From NCBI GenBank assembly GCA_963813525.1, contig CAWEZI010000005.1, positions 310,001 to 374,000 of the forward strand: a DNA stretch of 64,000 bases, written 5' to 3'. The DNA comes from Bog-756 sp963813525 (GTDB lineage Bacteria > Actinomycetota > Acidimicrobiia > Acidimicrobiales > RAAP-2). The position numbers were made by a program, and so were the translations under genes. The notes under the pieces were generated by a model, which was given only the letters and a program-made list of their open reading frames with translations, ran no database searches and was not told where the DNA came from. Below, piece after piece: positions 50,207 to 58,503 of the stretch (the first letter of the stretch is position 1; each line of letters opens with the position of its first letter).

Positions 50207-51868
50207 CTAGTGGCTCCCGAGGAAGCTCAACAGGTCGGAGCGGGTGAGGATCCCGATGGGGTGCCCGCCATCGAGGACGAGCACTGCGCTGGTGCCCTCC
50301 AGCCGTGCGGCGATGCCTTCCACCGTCTCGCTCTGGCCCACGGTGTCCATGGGTGGCCCCATCACGGAGCTGACCGGCTGGTCGAACGCCTCCGCGTTGT
50401 GCAACGTGTGCTCGAGCAGCTGCCGGTCGGACACCGATCCCACCACTTCGGCCAGGGCCAGCGGCGGCTCTGCTTTGACCACGGGGACCTGGGACACCCC
50501 GTACTCCTGGAGCAGAGCGATGGCGGCCCGGACGGTCTCTTCGGGGTGGACGTGGACCAGCGGGGGATAGCGGTCTCCCTTGGCAGCCAGCACCGCCTCG
50601 GCGGTCTCCCCTTGGGCTCGTCCGAACCCGTGGTCCGCCATCCAGCGGTCGTCGTAGAGCTTCGAGAGATAGCCACGGCCCGAATCGGGAACGAGGACGA
50701 CGATGACGTCGTCGGGTCCGAGGTCCTTGCCGATATGCAGGGCTGCCCACACCGCCGTCCCGCAGGAGCCGCCCACAATGATCCCCTCGTCCCTGGTCAT
50801 GTGTCGGGCGGTCAGAAATGAGTCGCTGTCGGACACGGCCACCACCTTGTCCACCGTGGAGGGGTCATAGGTAGCGGGCCAGAAGTCCTCGCCGATCCCC
50901 TCGACCAGATACGGTCGGCCCCCTCCACCCGAGTAGATGGAGCCCTCCGGGTCGGCCGCGATGACCTGGATCGCCGGGTTCCGAGCCTTGAGGTAGCGGC
51001 CGACGCCACTGATCGTGCCGCCCGTGCCCACCCCGGCCACAAAGTGGGTGACCCGGCCGGCAGTCTGGCGCCAGATCTCCGGACCGGTCGACAGCTCGTG
51101 GGCGGAGGGATTGGCCGCGTTGCGGTACTGGTTGGGTTGGAAGGCCCTCGGGGTCTCCGTGGTGATCCGATCGGCAACCGAGTAGTACGAATCGGGGTGT
51201 CCCGGGTCGACGGCGGTGGGACAGACCACCACCTTGGCTCCGAAGGCCCGCAGTAGCTGGCGCTTCTCCTCGGCGATCTTGTCCGGCATGGTGAAGATGC
51301 AGCTGTAGCCACGCTGGGCGGCGATCATGGCCAGTCCGACCCCGGTGTTTCCCGAGGTCGGCTCGACGATGGTGCTGCCCCGCCTGAGCAGCCCCTCCGC
51401 CTCGGCCGCTCGGATCATGGCCAGTGCCGGGCGATCCTTCACGCTTCCGCCCGGATTGAGGTACTCGAGCTTGGCCAGGAGATGGCATCGAAGGTGACGC
51501 CCGGTCCGGTTGAGGCGCACCAGTGGGGTGTTGCCGACGAGATCGATCAGGCTCTCGGACACCTCCATCCGCGGCCCAGGATCGGTCGCCGACCACGTCT
51601 CGACACCGGGAGCGACCACAACCGGCTGGTCGGCGAACAGCACGACCGGCAGCCCGGCGTCATGGATCCGGCGGGCCACCGCACCGGTTGCATCGCCGTC
51701 GCCGACCACGCCCACCAGTCGGGGGATATGGACGCGCAGCTCGGCGATCAGTGATGTCGTCTCGAGCGGATCGACCAGCCGCATGACCTCGCCGGCTCTG
51801 GCCTCGAGCGCGTAGGGCGGAGTGATCCCGCCCACTACGACCAGGATATCGACGCTGGGGCCCGGCAC
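50207..51868 (-). CDS. Cystathionine beta-synthase with 100-residue N-terminal extension
   Basis: The protein has 553 residues. Residues 101-430 are a fold-II PLP enzyme (SLIDLVGNTPLVRL, lysine K144 in NPGGSVKDRPAL, SGNTG loop, GTGGTISG phosphate loop). Residues 430-553 are a pair of CBS domains (VHVHPEETVRAAIALLQEYGVSQVPVV and PIGILTRSDLLSFLG). Residues 1-100 (DILVVVGGITPPYALEARAG ... VVGDGDATGAVARRIHDAG) are an extra Rossmann-like stretch, not part of usual beta-synthases. An internal ATG (51568) marks the usual start but has no ribosome site. It condenses homocysteine and serine. Confidence 0.92.
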   Translation of the reverse strand: MPGPSVDILVVVGGITPPYALEARAGEVMRLVDPLETTSLIAELRVHIPRLVGVVGDGDATGAVARRIHDAGLPVVLFADQPVVVAPGVETWSATDPGPRMEVSESLIDLVGNTPLVRLNRTGRHLRCHLLAKLEYLNPGGSVKDRPALAMIRAAEAEGLLRRGSTIVEPTSGNTGVGLAMIAAQRGYSCIFTMPDKIAEEKRQLLRAFGAKVVVCPTAVDPGHPDSYYSVADRITTETPRAFQPNQYRNAANPSAHELSTGPEIWRQTAGRVTHFVAGVGTGGTISGVGRYLKARNPAIQVIAADPEGSIYSGGGGRPYLVEGIGEDFWPATYDPSTVDKVVAVSDSDSFLTARHMTRDEGIIVGGSCGTAVWAALHIGKDLGPDDVIVVLVPDSGRGYLSKLYDDRWMADHGFGRAQGETAEAVLAAKGDRYPPLVHVHPEETVRAAIALLQEYGVSQVPVVKAEPPLALAEVVGSVSDRQLLEHTLHNAEAFDQPVSSVMGPPMDTVGQSETVEGIAARLEGTSAVLVLDGGHPIGILTRSDLLSFLGSH

Positions 51869-52110
51869 GGGTCCGGCCTACCCGCAGCCGAACGACATGA
51901 AGACGAGCACCATGAACAAGGATGCTACCGACCCTCGATCACACAACGGACATCTGGCGGCGGCGGCCGCCGAACAACCGGGAGCTGTTTGAAAACACGT
52001 CGACGCTGATCCCGCCGGCCACCGAGACCCGGTGGTTCAGCCAGGGTTGGCGCACAGATTCGGCTTCGCCCCGAGACGGCCGCTCTCGTTGAGGGCATAG
52101 CCTGGACGGC
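51869..52110. other. 242-bp divergent intergenic stretch
   Basis: Promoter space for the cystathionine operon (minus) and the nitroreductase (plus). No further gene was recognised. Confidence 0.5.
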
Positions 52111-52626
52111 ATGGAGACGTGGGATGCCATCCGAGCTCGGCGCGATGTTCGGTCCTACGAGGACCGGGCGATCGCACCGGAGCACCTCGATCGGATTCTG
52201 GAAGCCGGGCGGCGTTCGCCCTCGGCGTCGAATCGCCAGAAATGGGACTTCGTCCTCGTGACCGACCCCGACCAGCTACGGGAGCTGTCGACGGTCTGGG
52301 TCGGAGCCGGACACCTGGCCGCGGCCAAGGCGGCGATTGTCCTCGTCCTCTCCGAGCCCGAGGCCGAGCGGTTTCGAGTGATCGATCAGTACGACCTGGG
52401 GCAGGCCACCATGTCGATGATGTTGGCTGCCGCAGACCTGGGTATCGGGAGTGGCCATTCGGCCATCGGTGACCAGGAGGGATGTCGACGCATCGTCGGA
52501 GTGCCACCGGACCACACGTGCGCCTACATGATCGCACTCGGTTATCCGGCCGATCGGCCGCTACGTCCGATCAGCAAACCCGACAGACGACCCTTCGACC
52601 AAGTAGTCCACCGCGGTCACTGGTGA
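52111..52626 (+). CDS. Nitroreductase family protein
   Basis: This 171-residue protein has the short FMN-dependent nitroreductase fold: AIRARRDVRSYEDRAI, ILEAGRRSPSASNRQKWDFVLV (FMN phosphate and ring contacts) and MMLAAADLGIGSGHSAIGD. Reduces nitro compounds, quinones or flavins with NAD(P)H. Single gene, convergent with the next gene, followed by a strong hairpin. Confidence 0.9.
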   Translation: METWDAIRARRDVRSYEDRAIAPEHLDRILEAGRRSPSASNRQKWDFVLVTDPDQLRELSTVWVGAGHLAAAKAAIVLVLSEPEAERFRVIDQYDLGQATMSMMLAAADLGIGSGHSAIGDQEGCRRIVGVPPDHTCAYMIALGYPADRPLRPISKPDRRPFDQVVHRGHW

Positions 52627-52637
52627 GGGGCTTCTTT

Positions 52638-52683
52638 TCGGCGTGTTCGGCGGTGGGCATCGCCCGAGCCGACAGTACGCCGA
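52638..52683. terminator. Nested stem-loop between convergent genes
   Basis: Three nested stems lie between 52626 and 52688: TCGGCGT/ACGCCGA outermost, TCGGC/GCCGA in the middle and GGGC-ATC-GCCC at the tip. A bidirectional terminator is the simplest explanation. Confidence 0.6.
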
Positions 52684-52687
52684 CATT

Positions 52688-53921
52688 TCACCGCTGGAGC
52701 TCCCGGGCCAGAACGTGCCCCACGAAGGCTGGCGGACGCTCGCCGGCCACCATCTGCTCAATCTCGACGTGGGTCTCGTCGGCGTTCCCGAGCCCCTTGG
52801 CGACGGCCATCACGCTGGTGTAGGCGGCCCAGACGTCGTCACTGGTGATCTCGTATCCATAGCCCTCGACCAACCAGCGGAGCGCCAGCATTCCCGCCGC
52901 CTGCGCGAAGTCCGGCTGTGCGACAGCAAAGTCACGCGCTGCCCGGGTGAGCGTCTTAGGGTCGCACGGGCCGCTGCCGGCGAGGGCCAACGCGTCCTCG
53001 TAGAGACCGGCGTCCTTGGCTGCCGCGAACCACTTGGCCTCCTTGCCGGGAGCGGCCTCCACCAGGTCCATCAGCAACTGGCGGCTGGGCTTGTGCGGGT
53101 ACTTCTTGGCGGTGGCCCGGAAGGTGGCGAGATAGGTGGCGCACCGGTCCGTCCGCACGCCGTAGCGGCGATAGGCCTCCTCGACGAGCCCCGACGAGAG
53201 CAGGATCTCCTCGCAGACGGCGTCCACGTCGCCGTTGTCGGTCCACGCCCTGCGACATGCCTCGGCGTACCGGATCGCTTCGGATTTCTTGCCCATGGCG
53301 ACCAGCGCTTTCGCCGCCCACCGCTTGTACGGCCACATGGCGTCGGCCTCGAGTAGGTCGACGATCTCCTCGTACCGTTCTGCCCGGTACAGGGCGCTCA
53401 GGCAGGCGGTCGTCCCGTGGAAGAAGGCGTGCAGCGACGGATCGGGGCTGAGCGCCGTCGCGCGCCGCGCCCATCAGCCGGTCGGCCCATCCTGACGCCA
53501 GCTGGGGCGAGCCGCAGAGTTCGCCCCAATAGTCGGCCAGGTACTCGATGTACGGGATCTGGTCGGCCTCATGGGCCGCCCAGAGACGTTCGAGCCAACG
53601 CTGGCGTGTCTCCGTGTCGATGTCGACCATCGAGATGATCGGGACCAGCTCGTCAATGGCGTGGTTGACGGCGGTTCCGAGTGCGCCGGACGAGCGGTCA
53701 ACGTGCTCGAGCGCAGGGGAGAGGCGTTCGATGAGCAGCACTGCGCCATCCGCCGCATGGGCAGGATCACTGCGAGCGACTTTCTTGACCTCGCCCACCG
53801 CTTCCTTGACACGCCGGACGGCCAGTTGGGAGCTTCGCCACCCAAAGGCCCCCCGGCGAAGGCGCGCCCTGAATCCCCATCGGTGGGCGCCTGGGTCACT
53901 GACGGCTTTCGTCGGTCTCAT
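52688..53921 (-). pseudogene. Conserved helical-repeat protein split by a frameshift
   Basis: The N-terminal half (VKKVARSDPAHAADGAVLLIERL ... ADYWGELCGSPQLASGWADRLMGA) is in one frame from 53921. The C-terminal half (ALSPDPSLHAFFHGTTACLSALYRAERYEEIVDLLEADAMWPYKRW ... FVGHVLARELQR) is in another, ending at 52688. The junction is in the GC-rich stretch about 53450-53475. Joined, they give about 410 residues of TPR-like helices, a layout known from uncharacterised bacterial proteins. The first 30 residues look degenerate. Could be a base-calling error or true decay. Confidence 0.75.
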
Positions 53922-54094
53922 TGCACGGATGGTATGAGACCGGCCCGGGCGCGCATAGGAGACCTGACCATTCGGTCCGCCGGTAGCGGATTCCGCGCCG
54001 ATGAGCTTCAGCGAAGGTCAGATCACCTCGTTTAAGGGTTGCGGTCGGACGTCCACACGGCAACCGTCCCGGCGCTTATTCCCAGGAATCTTTC

Positions 54095-54733
54095 CTAGGA
54101 GGCCTTCGCAGTGATTTCCTTGCCGGCCGGGTTGAGGACATACCACAGCCCACCGGTGCTGTTGATGCCTTGGCCGGTGGCCTGTCCAGGCACCGAGTCA
54201 CCCTGCCAGAGGTAGAGGGGCCACCCGTTGTACGTGACCTGGAGTGTTCCGTCGGTTCGCTTGGTGGAACCGAGCAGCGCCGGTTTCACCCCGGGGCCGT
54301 AGATGGGGGTGTCGGTGCCGGTCAGCAGCAGTGGGGGCCACGCTGCGGCGCAGGCGCCGTAGCAAGTCGACACGCCGGACTGCTTGTCCGGGACGAACAG
54401 ATAGAGGGTGAAGCCGTTGCCAGCCACCAGGACGGTACCGAGTCCCGACACGGTGCCCGTCTTCACCTCGTAGAGAGGTGGGGTGCCCGAGGTGGGTGCG
54501 GGAGCGGCCGCCACCCCCGAGTTCTTGGTGGTCGCCGCTGTCGTGGCCGTCGTGGACTGACCCTTGGTCGTGGTGGTGGTCGAAGTGGATGAGCTGCCGC
54601 ATGCAGCCAACCCCGTCCCGAGTCCGACCAGGACGGCGGCGGTCAAGATGCCGGCCCGTCGACGGCTGGCCCCTCCGCTGGAGGGGTGACGGAAGCCATC
54701 GGGGGCGGGCGGACTCACCGTGGACAGGAACAT
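54095..54733 (-). CDS. Secreted-repeat lipoprotein (Lipoprotein_15/YxFxxD type)
   Basis: This 212-residue protein has a lipobox signal peptide (GILTAAVLVGLGTGLAACGSS, lipidated Cys at about 42) and a Ser/Thr-rich linker. It has two repeats of the family: LYLFVPDKQSGVSTCYGACAAAWPPLL and LYLWQGDSVPGQATGQGI..GGLWYVLNPAG. I chose the ATG at 54733, preceded by GAAGAAGGG. It is anchored outside the membrane. Possibly in an operon with the copper monooxygenase-like gene 24 bp upstream. Role unknown, perhaps electron transfer or metal binding. Confidence 0.9.
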   Translation of the reverse strand: MFLSTVSPPAPDGFRHPSSGGASRRRAGILTAAVLVGLGTGLAACGSSSTSTTTTTKGQSTTATTAATTKNSGVAAAPAPTSGTPPLYEVKTGTVSGLGTVLVAGNGFTLYLFVPDKQSGVSTCYGACAAAWPPLLLTGTDTPIYGPGVKPALLGSTKRTDGTLQVTYNGWPLYLWQGDSVPGQATGQGINSTGGLWYVLNPAGKEITAKAS

Positions 54734-54756
54734 GGCCCTTCTTCTCCGCCGAGGGA

Positions 54757-56055
54757 TCAGGCCGCGGGCACCGACGGTGGTCTGTCGGTGGCGGATGTGG
54801 CGGATGTGCCGGTCGGAGCGTGGTGGAAGCCCCGGCCCCCCATGCGGCGCTGGCTCGTCCACTCGGTGGCAGCGTGCGGGTTGAGGGGCACGGTGGAGAC
54901 CAGTCCGAGGCACATCTCGTCGGACGAGCCGTCCCCCCACACCACGTACCGGGGGGGCAGCTTGCGCAGCTGGGGCAGTTGTTCACGCAGCTGGGGGTTA
55001 TAAGTGCAGCTCACCTCGATCTTGTCGCCCGGAACGATCTTGACCCAGTGGGCCAGGTTGTAGCCCCGCTGGTAGTGGAAGTTGAAATCGGGCACGTTGA
55101 GGAGGGTCTTCTGGGTCGGGGTCCCCGGATTGAGGATGATCCGCAAGCTGGCCCCGGTCAGGTGCATGTGGGCCCCGAGGCGCACGACGTAGCCCGGTTG
55201 ATAGACGGGCCAGGTGCACTCGGTGGTGTCGCTGGTCGGCGGGTCGACCGGGTTCCGTCCACAGAGGCTTTCGATGGTGTCGTCGAACAGCACAGCGCTC
55301 TCACCGAACCGCTGGCCCAGGTAGGCCAGGGCCGCCGGTCGGCTGCACAGCGGACCTGTCACCCCGGTGGGGCAGCCGTAGTCGGGCGGGGCGATGTCGA
55401 GGGCCAGGGACTCGGGCCGCAGCTTGGCGGCGGCCGGCACCGTCTTCAGCTGCAACCACGGCTGGACCGGCTTGTCCCCGACCAGCCCATTGAAATGGAC
55501 CTGCATGATGACCATGCTGCCGGCCGGCAGCGGGGTTCCGGTGGTGAGGGGCTCGTTGTCGACGCCGGCGCCGGGGGCCCAGGCGCTGAGCCACGGGAAG
55601 TTCCCCAGCCCGGCCAGGCTGTTCCCGTCGATGGGGGACTCGCCGAAGCAACTCCAGCCTTTGTCACCCGGGTTGCTCGCCTCCGCCGCCGCCACCTCGT
55701 TCGGCGGGACGAGGAAGAGGATGGCGTGGTGCACCTCGACGCTGGACGGTCCCGAGCCCGGGTGGAACTCCGATGCCACGACGTACGAGTTGGCGGTCAC
55801 GTGGGGGTTCAACAGGATGCAGTGGTAGTCATCGGTGCTCCCCTTGGTGAACACCGGCTTGTAGGCGTGAGGCATGGTCAGGGTGAGTGTCTTCACCGGC
55901 TGGCCGTCGATCCGCGCTGTCGTGCTGGCCTGGGCCGACATGCTGGCCAGGCCGACCCCGAGGCCGGCCGCCACCACAGCCATGACAGCCACCACCGCCA
56001 ACACAACCGCACGGGGTCGTTTGCTGTGCCTAGTGCCGGGTTGAGCTTCGTTCAC
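54757..56055 (-). CDS. Secreted copper type II ascorbate-dependent monooxygenase-like protein
   Basis: This 432-residue protein has an N-terminal signal/anchor (residues 16-38). All six copper ligands of peptidylglycine/dopamine hydroxylases appear in order: H109-H110 (VHHAILF), H187 (MQVHFN), H296 and H298 (LGAHMHL) and M381 (DEMCLG). Paired cysteines around 228-280 fit disulphides. It should hydroxylate an unknown substrate at the cell surface using two copper ions and a reductant. Upstream of the lipoprotein gene and probably co-transcribed with it. Tail of about 40 residues is unconserved. Confidence 0.85.
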   Translation of the reverse strand: MNEAQPGTRHSKRPRAVVLAVVAVMAVVAAGLGVGLASMSAQASTTARIDGQPVKTLTLTMPHAYKPVFTKGSTDDYHCILLNPHVTANSYVVASEFHPGSGPSSVEVHHAILFLVPPNEVAAAEASNPGDKGWSCFGESPIDGNSLAGLGNFPWLSAWAPGAGVDNEPLTTGTPLPAGSMVIMQVHFNGLVGDKPVQPWLQLKTVPAAAKLRPESLALDIAPPDYGCPTGVTGPLCSRPAALAYLGQRFGESAVLFDDTIESLCGRNPVDPPTSDTTECTWPVYQPGYVVRLGAHMHLTGASLRIILNPGTPTQKTLLNVPDFNFHYQRGYNLAHWVKIVPGDKIEVSCTYNPQLREQLPQLRKLPPRYVVWGDGSSDEMCLGLVSTVPLNPHAATEWTSQRRMGGRGFHHAPTGTSATSATDRPPSVPAA

Positions 56056-56598
56056 GGTCGTTCCCTTGTCGCCTGCTGTTGAGATGGCGGAGGTGGGGCA
56101 CGGAGGTCGGACACATTATTTACCCCCCGTCCCCGCGGACCCCCCATTCATGGTCCAGAGACAGCTTAGTCCTGATCGATTTCGGGAATCCGGCGGTCTC
56201 TCGAGGCAGCGAATTGTGCCATCGATGTGCCACCTGGCCCCCTGCCACGATTGTTAGTGTCCGGCAGGGAAGATCACTACGAAATGCGACGCCTAACCCA
56301 TTCATCCGACCGGGGCCCGACAGCTTCTGACCTGCATTCCAACAGACTCAAGACGCTCACGGAAAAAAGCAGCCTGGTGACCCGTCTGATCTGGGCGTGG
56401 CCCCGGACAGCGCGGCCGACTGCCCATTCAGAAGCGGCGGAGCTGTGTCGGTGCGCGGGGTTCTGATCCGGGTGTCTGGTGAGGCGGCCACCGAAGATCG
56501 ACGGGTCGGACACCCTTGAACCAGTTGTGGAGTCAGCCGCACAGGGGCGGTAGATCGACGAGAGGGTTGCCGTCATAACGACGGTAACCGCGCCCACC
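56056..56598. other. 543-bp divergent intergenic stretch
   Basis: No credible gene was found on either strand. CCCTGCC (56240-56246) can pair with GGCAGGG (56263-56269). It must hold the promoters of the copper protein (minus) and the large membrane protein (plus). It is unusually long for this window. Confidence 0.5.
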
Positions 56599-58485
56599 GT
56601 GGCCACCTTCCAACCGGACCGAAAGGCGACGCCCCGATGGCCCAGAACCATCCTGGTCATATGCGTCTACGGTGCGCTGGCCGCCATCGCCTACTTCCCG
56701 TCGTGGCCTGGAGACCCGAGCCGACTCCCGATATGTCCTTGTGGCGATCAGGCGCAGATCGGGTGGTTCTTGTGGTGGACGCCATTCGCCGTTGCCCATC
56801 TGCACAATCCTCTGTACTCGAACTTCGTCGACTATCCGACCGGGGTCAACCTGGCTCAGAACACCCTGGCTCCCCTGCTGGGGTTGGTGTCTGCGCCAAT
56901 CACGGCCCTCTTCGGACCCGTGTCCGCTACCACCTTCATGCTGTGGCTGGCCATCACAGCCTCCGCCTCATCATGTTTTTTGGTCCTGCGCCGGTGGGTC
57001 CGGTGGGTTCCAGCCGCCTTCGCCGGTGGGCTTTTCTACGGCGCCTCGCCCTTTATGGCCGGTCAGTCGACTGACCACCTACACCAGACGTTCGTACCGT
57101 TTCCGCCGCTTATTCTGCTTGCCCTCTACGAGTTGGTGGTGCGCCAGAAGGAGAGTCCCCGGAAATGGGGCCTCATCCTCGGGGTAGCCTCGGTCGGTCA
57201 ATTTCTGATTTCCCCGGAGATCCTGCTCACCTCGGGGGTGATGGCGGCGGTGGGGATCGTCGCCCTGGTCCTGGTCCGCCGGCAGCAGGTGGCCGCCAAG
57301 GTCCGGAACGTGGCCCGCGGCCTGGGCTGGGCCGGGCTGATCATCCTGCCGGTTGCCGCATACCCCATCTATTTCCTGTTCGAAGGGACCGGCCACTACG
57401 TCGGTGCGGCACATACCGCCGGTGGCTACCCGGCCGACCTGCTCGGCCCGCTGGTCCCGGACTCCTATCAGCTTGTGGCCCCGGCTTCACTGGCCACCCG
57501 GGCGGACCAGTTCATCCACGGCGACATCTCTGAGAACGGGAGCTACCTCGGTATCCCGATGCTTCTGTTCCTCGGGTACCTGGTCATCCGTTGGTGGCGG
57601 GTGGGCTGGATTCGCTTCGCTGCCTTTATGGCGCTGGTGGCTTTTGTATTTTCCTTGGGACCGAGGCTGACCATCGACGGGCACATCACCTCGATCCGTC
57701 TTCCCTTCGACCTGGTCGAGCACCTACCGGTGTTTCCCGGCCTGATCGATGCCCGGATCTCCCTCTACACCGATCTCTTCGTGGCCGTCATGCTGGCCAT
57801 CGGCATCGACCGGTGGTGGGAGCGACGCCACCGGTCAATGACTGCCGATCTCGAGGGCGAGCCCCGCCATCGACGCCGACATGCCGCCGGCCGACGGAGG
57901 AGGGCGGCGGGCACCCTCGTAGCCCTGGCGGTGGCTGCTGTTGTCACCGTCTCGGTACTGCCGAACTGGCCGATCCCGGTCTTCCCGGTAGACGTGCCCG
58001 CCTACTTCTCGTCGAACATGACCGGCAACATCGCCCCGGGCACTGTCACGCTGGCCTATCCCTATCCGGCCTACCCCTACATCCAAGCGATGCTGTGGCA
58101 GGCCACCGACAGCACCGGGTTCCGCCTCGTAGGCGGCTACGTCCTGGTTGCCAACGCGGCCGGGCAGTCAGTCGACGACCCCTTCCCTCCGGGCCCCGAC
58201 GCCGTCCCGGCCTCCTTGGTGGCCGACATGGTAGGCGGCAGTCCCTCGGCCGTCATCGCCGGTACACCATCCACACCCCCCACGCCTTCCCAGGTGGATG
58301 CATTCCTTATAAGCAATCACGTGGGAGCGGTGGTGTTCCAGGACGTCGGGGCCAACCCGCAGGCCGCCCATGCGCTCATCGCCTCCGCCCTGGGGAAGCC
58401 CACCTACCAAGGAGGGGGGGTCGAGATCTGGTCCCACGTGGGGCGGCTCATCCGGACCCACCCGGTGCCGGGCACAGGACCCTGA
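56599..58485 (+). CDS. Large membrane protein, GT-C glycosyltransferase-like
   Basis: This 628-residue protein has about eleven membrane segments between 17 and 440 and a 170-residue extracytoplasmic C-terminus. The first outer loop has CPCGDQAQIGWFLWW and the second NFVDYPTGVNLAQNT, an arrangement seen in YfhO/GT-C-like proteins. GTG start at 56599. It converges with the glycosyltransferase gene at 58504. Likely acts in cell-surface glycan assembly; substrate unknown. Confidence 0.75.
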   Translation: MATFQPDRKATPRWPRTILVICVYGALAAIAYFPSWPGDPSRLPICPCGDQAQIGWFLWWTPFAVAHLHNPLYSNFVDYPTGVNLAQNTLAPLLGLVSAPITALFGPVSATTFMLWLAITASASSCFLVLRRWVRWVPAAFAGGLFYGASPFMAGQSTDHLHQTFVPFPPLILLALYELVVRQKESPRKWGLILGVASVGQFLISPEILLTSGVMAAVGIVALVLVRRQQVAAKVRNVARGLGWAGLIILPVAAYPIYFLFEGTGHYVGAAHTAGGYPADLLGPLVPDSYQLVAPASLATRADQFIHGDISENGSYLGIPMLLFLGYLVIRWWRVGWIRFAAFMALVAFVFSLGPRLTIDGHITSIRLPFDLVEHLPVFPGLIDARISLYTDLFVAVMLAIGIDRWWERRHRSMTADLEGEPRHRRRHAAGRRRRAAGTLVALAVAAVVTVSVLPNWPIPVFPVDVPAYFSSNMTGNIAPGTVTLAYPYPAYPYIQAMLWQATDSTGFRLVGGYVLVANAAGQSVDDPFPPGPDAVPASLVADMVGGSPSAVIAGTPSTPPTPSQVDAFLISNHVGAVVFQDVGANPQAAHALIASALGKPTYQGGGVEIWSHVGRLIRTHPVPGTGP

Positions 58486-58503
58486 CCGACCACCGACTAG
58501 CAG

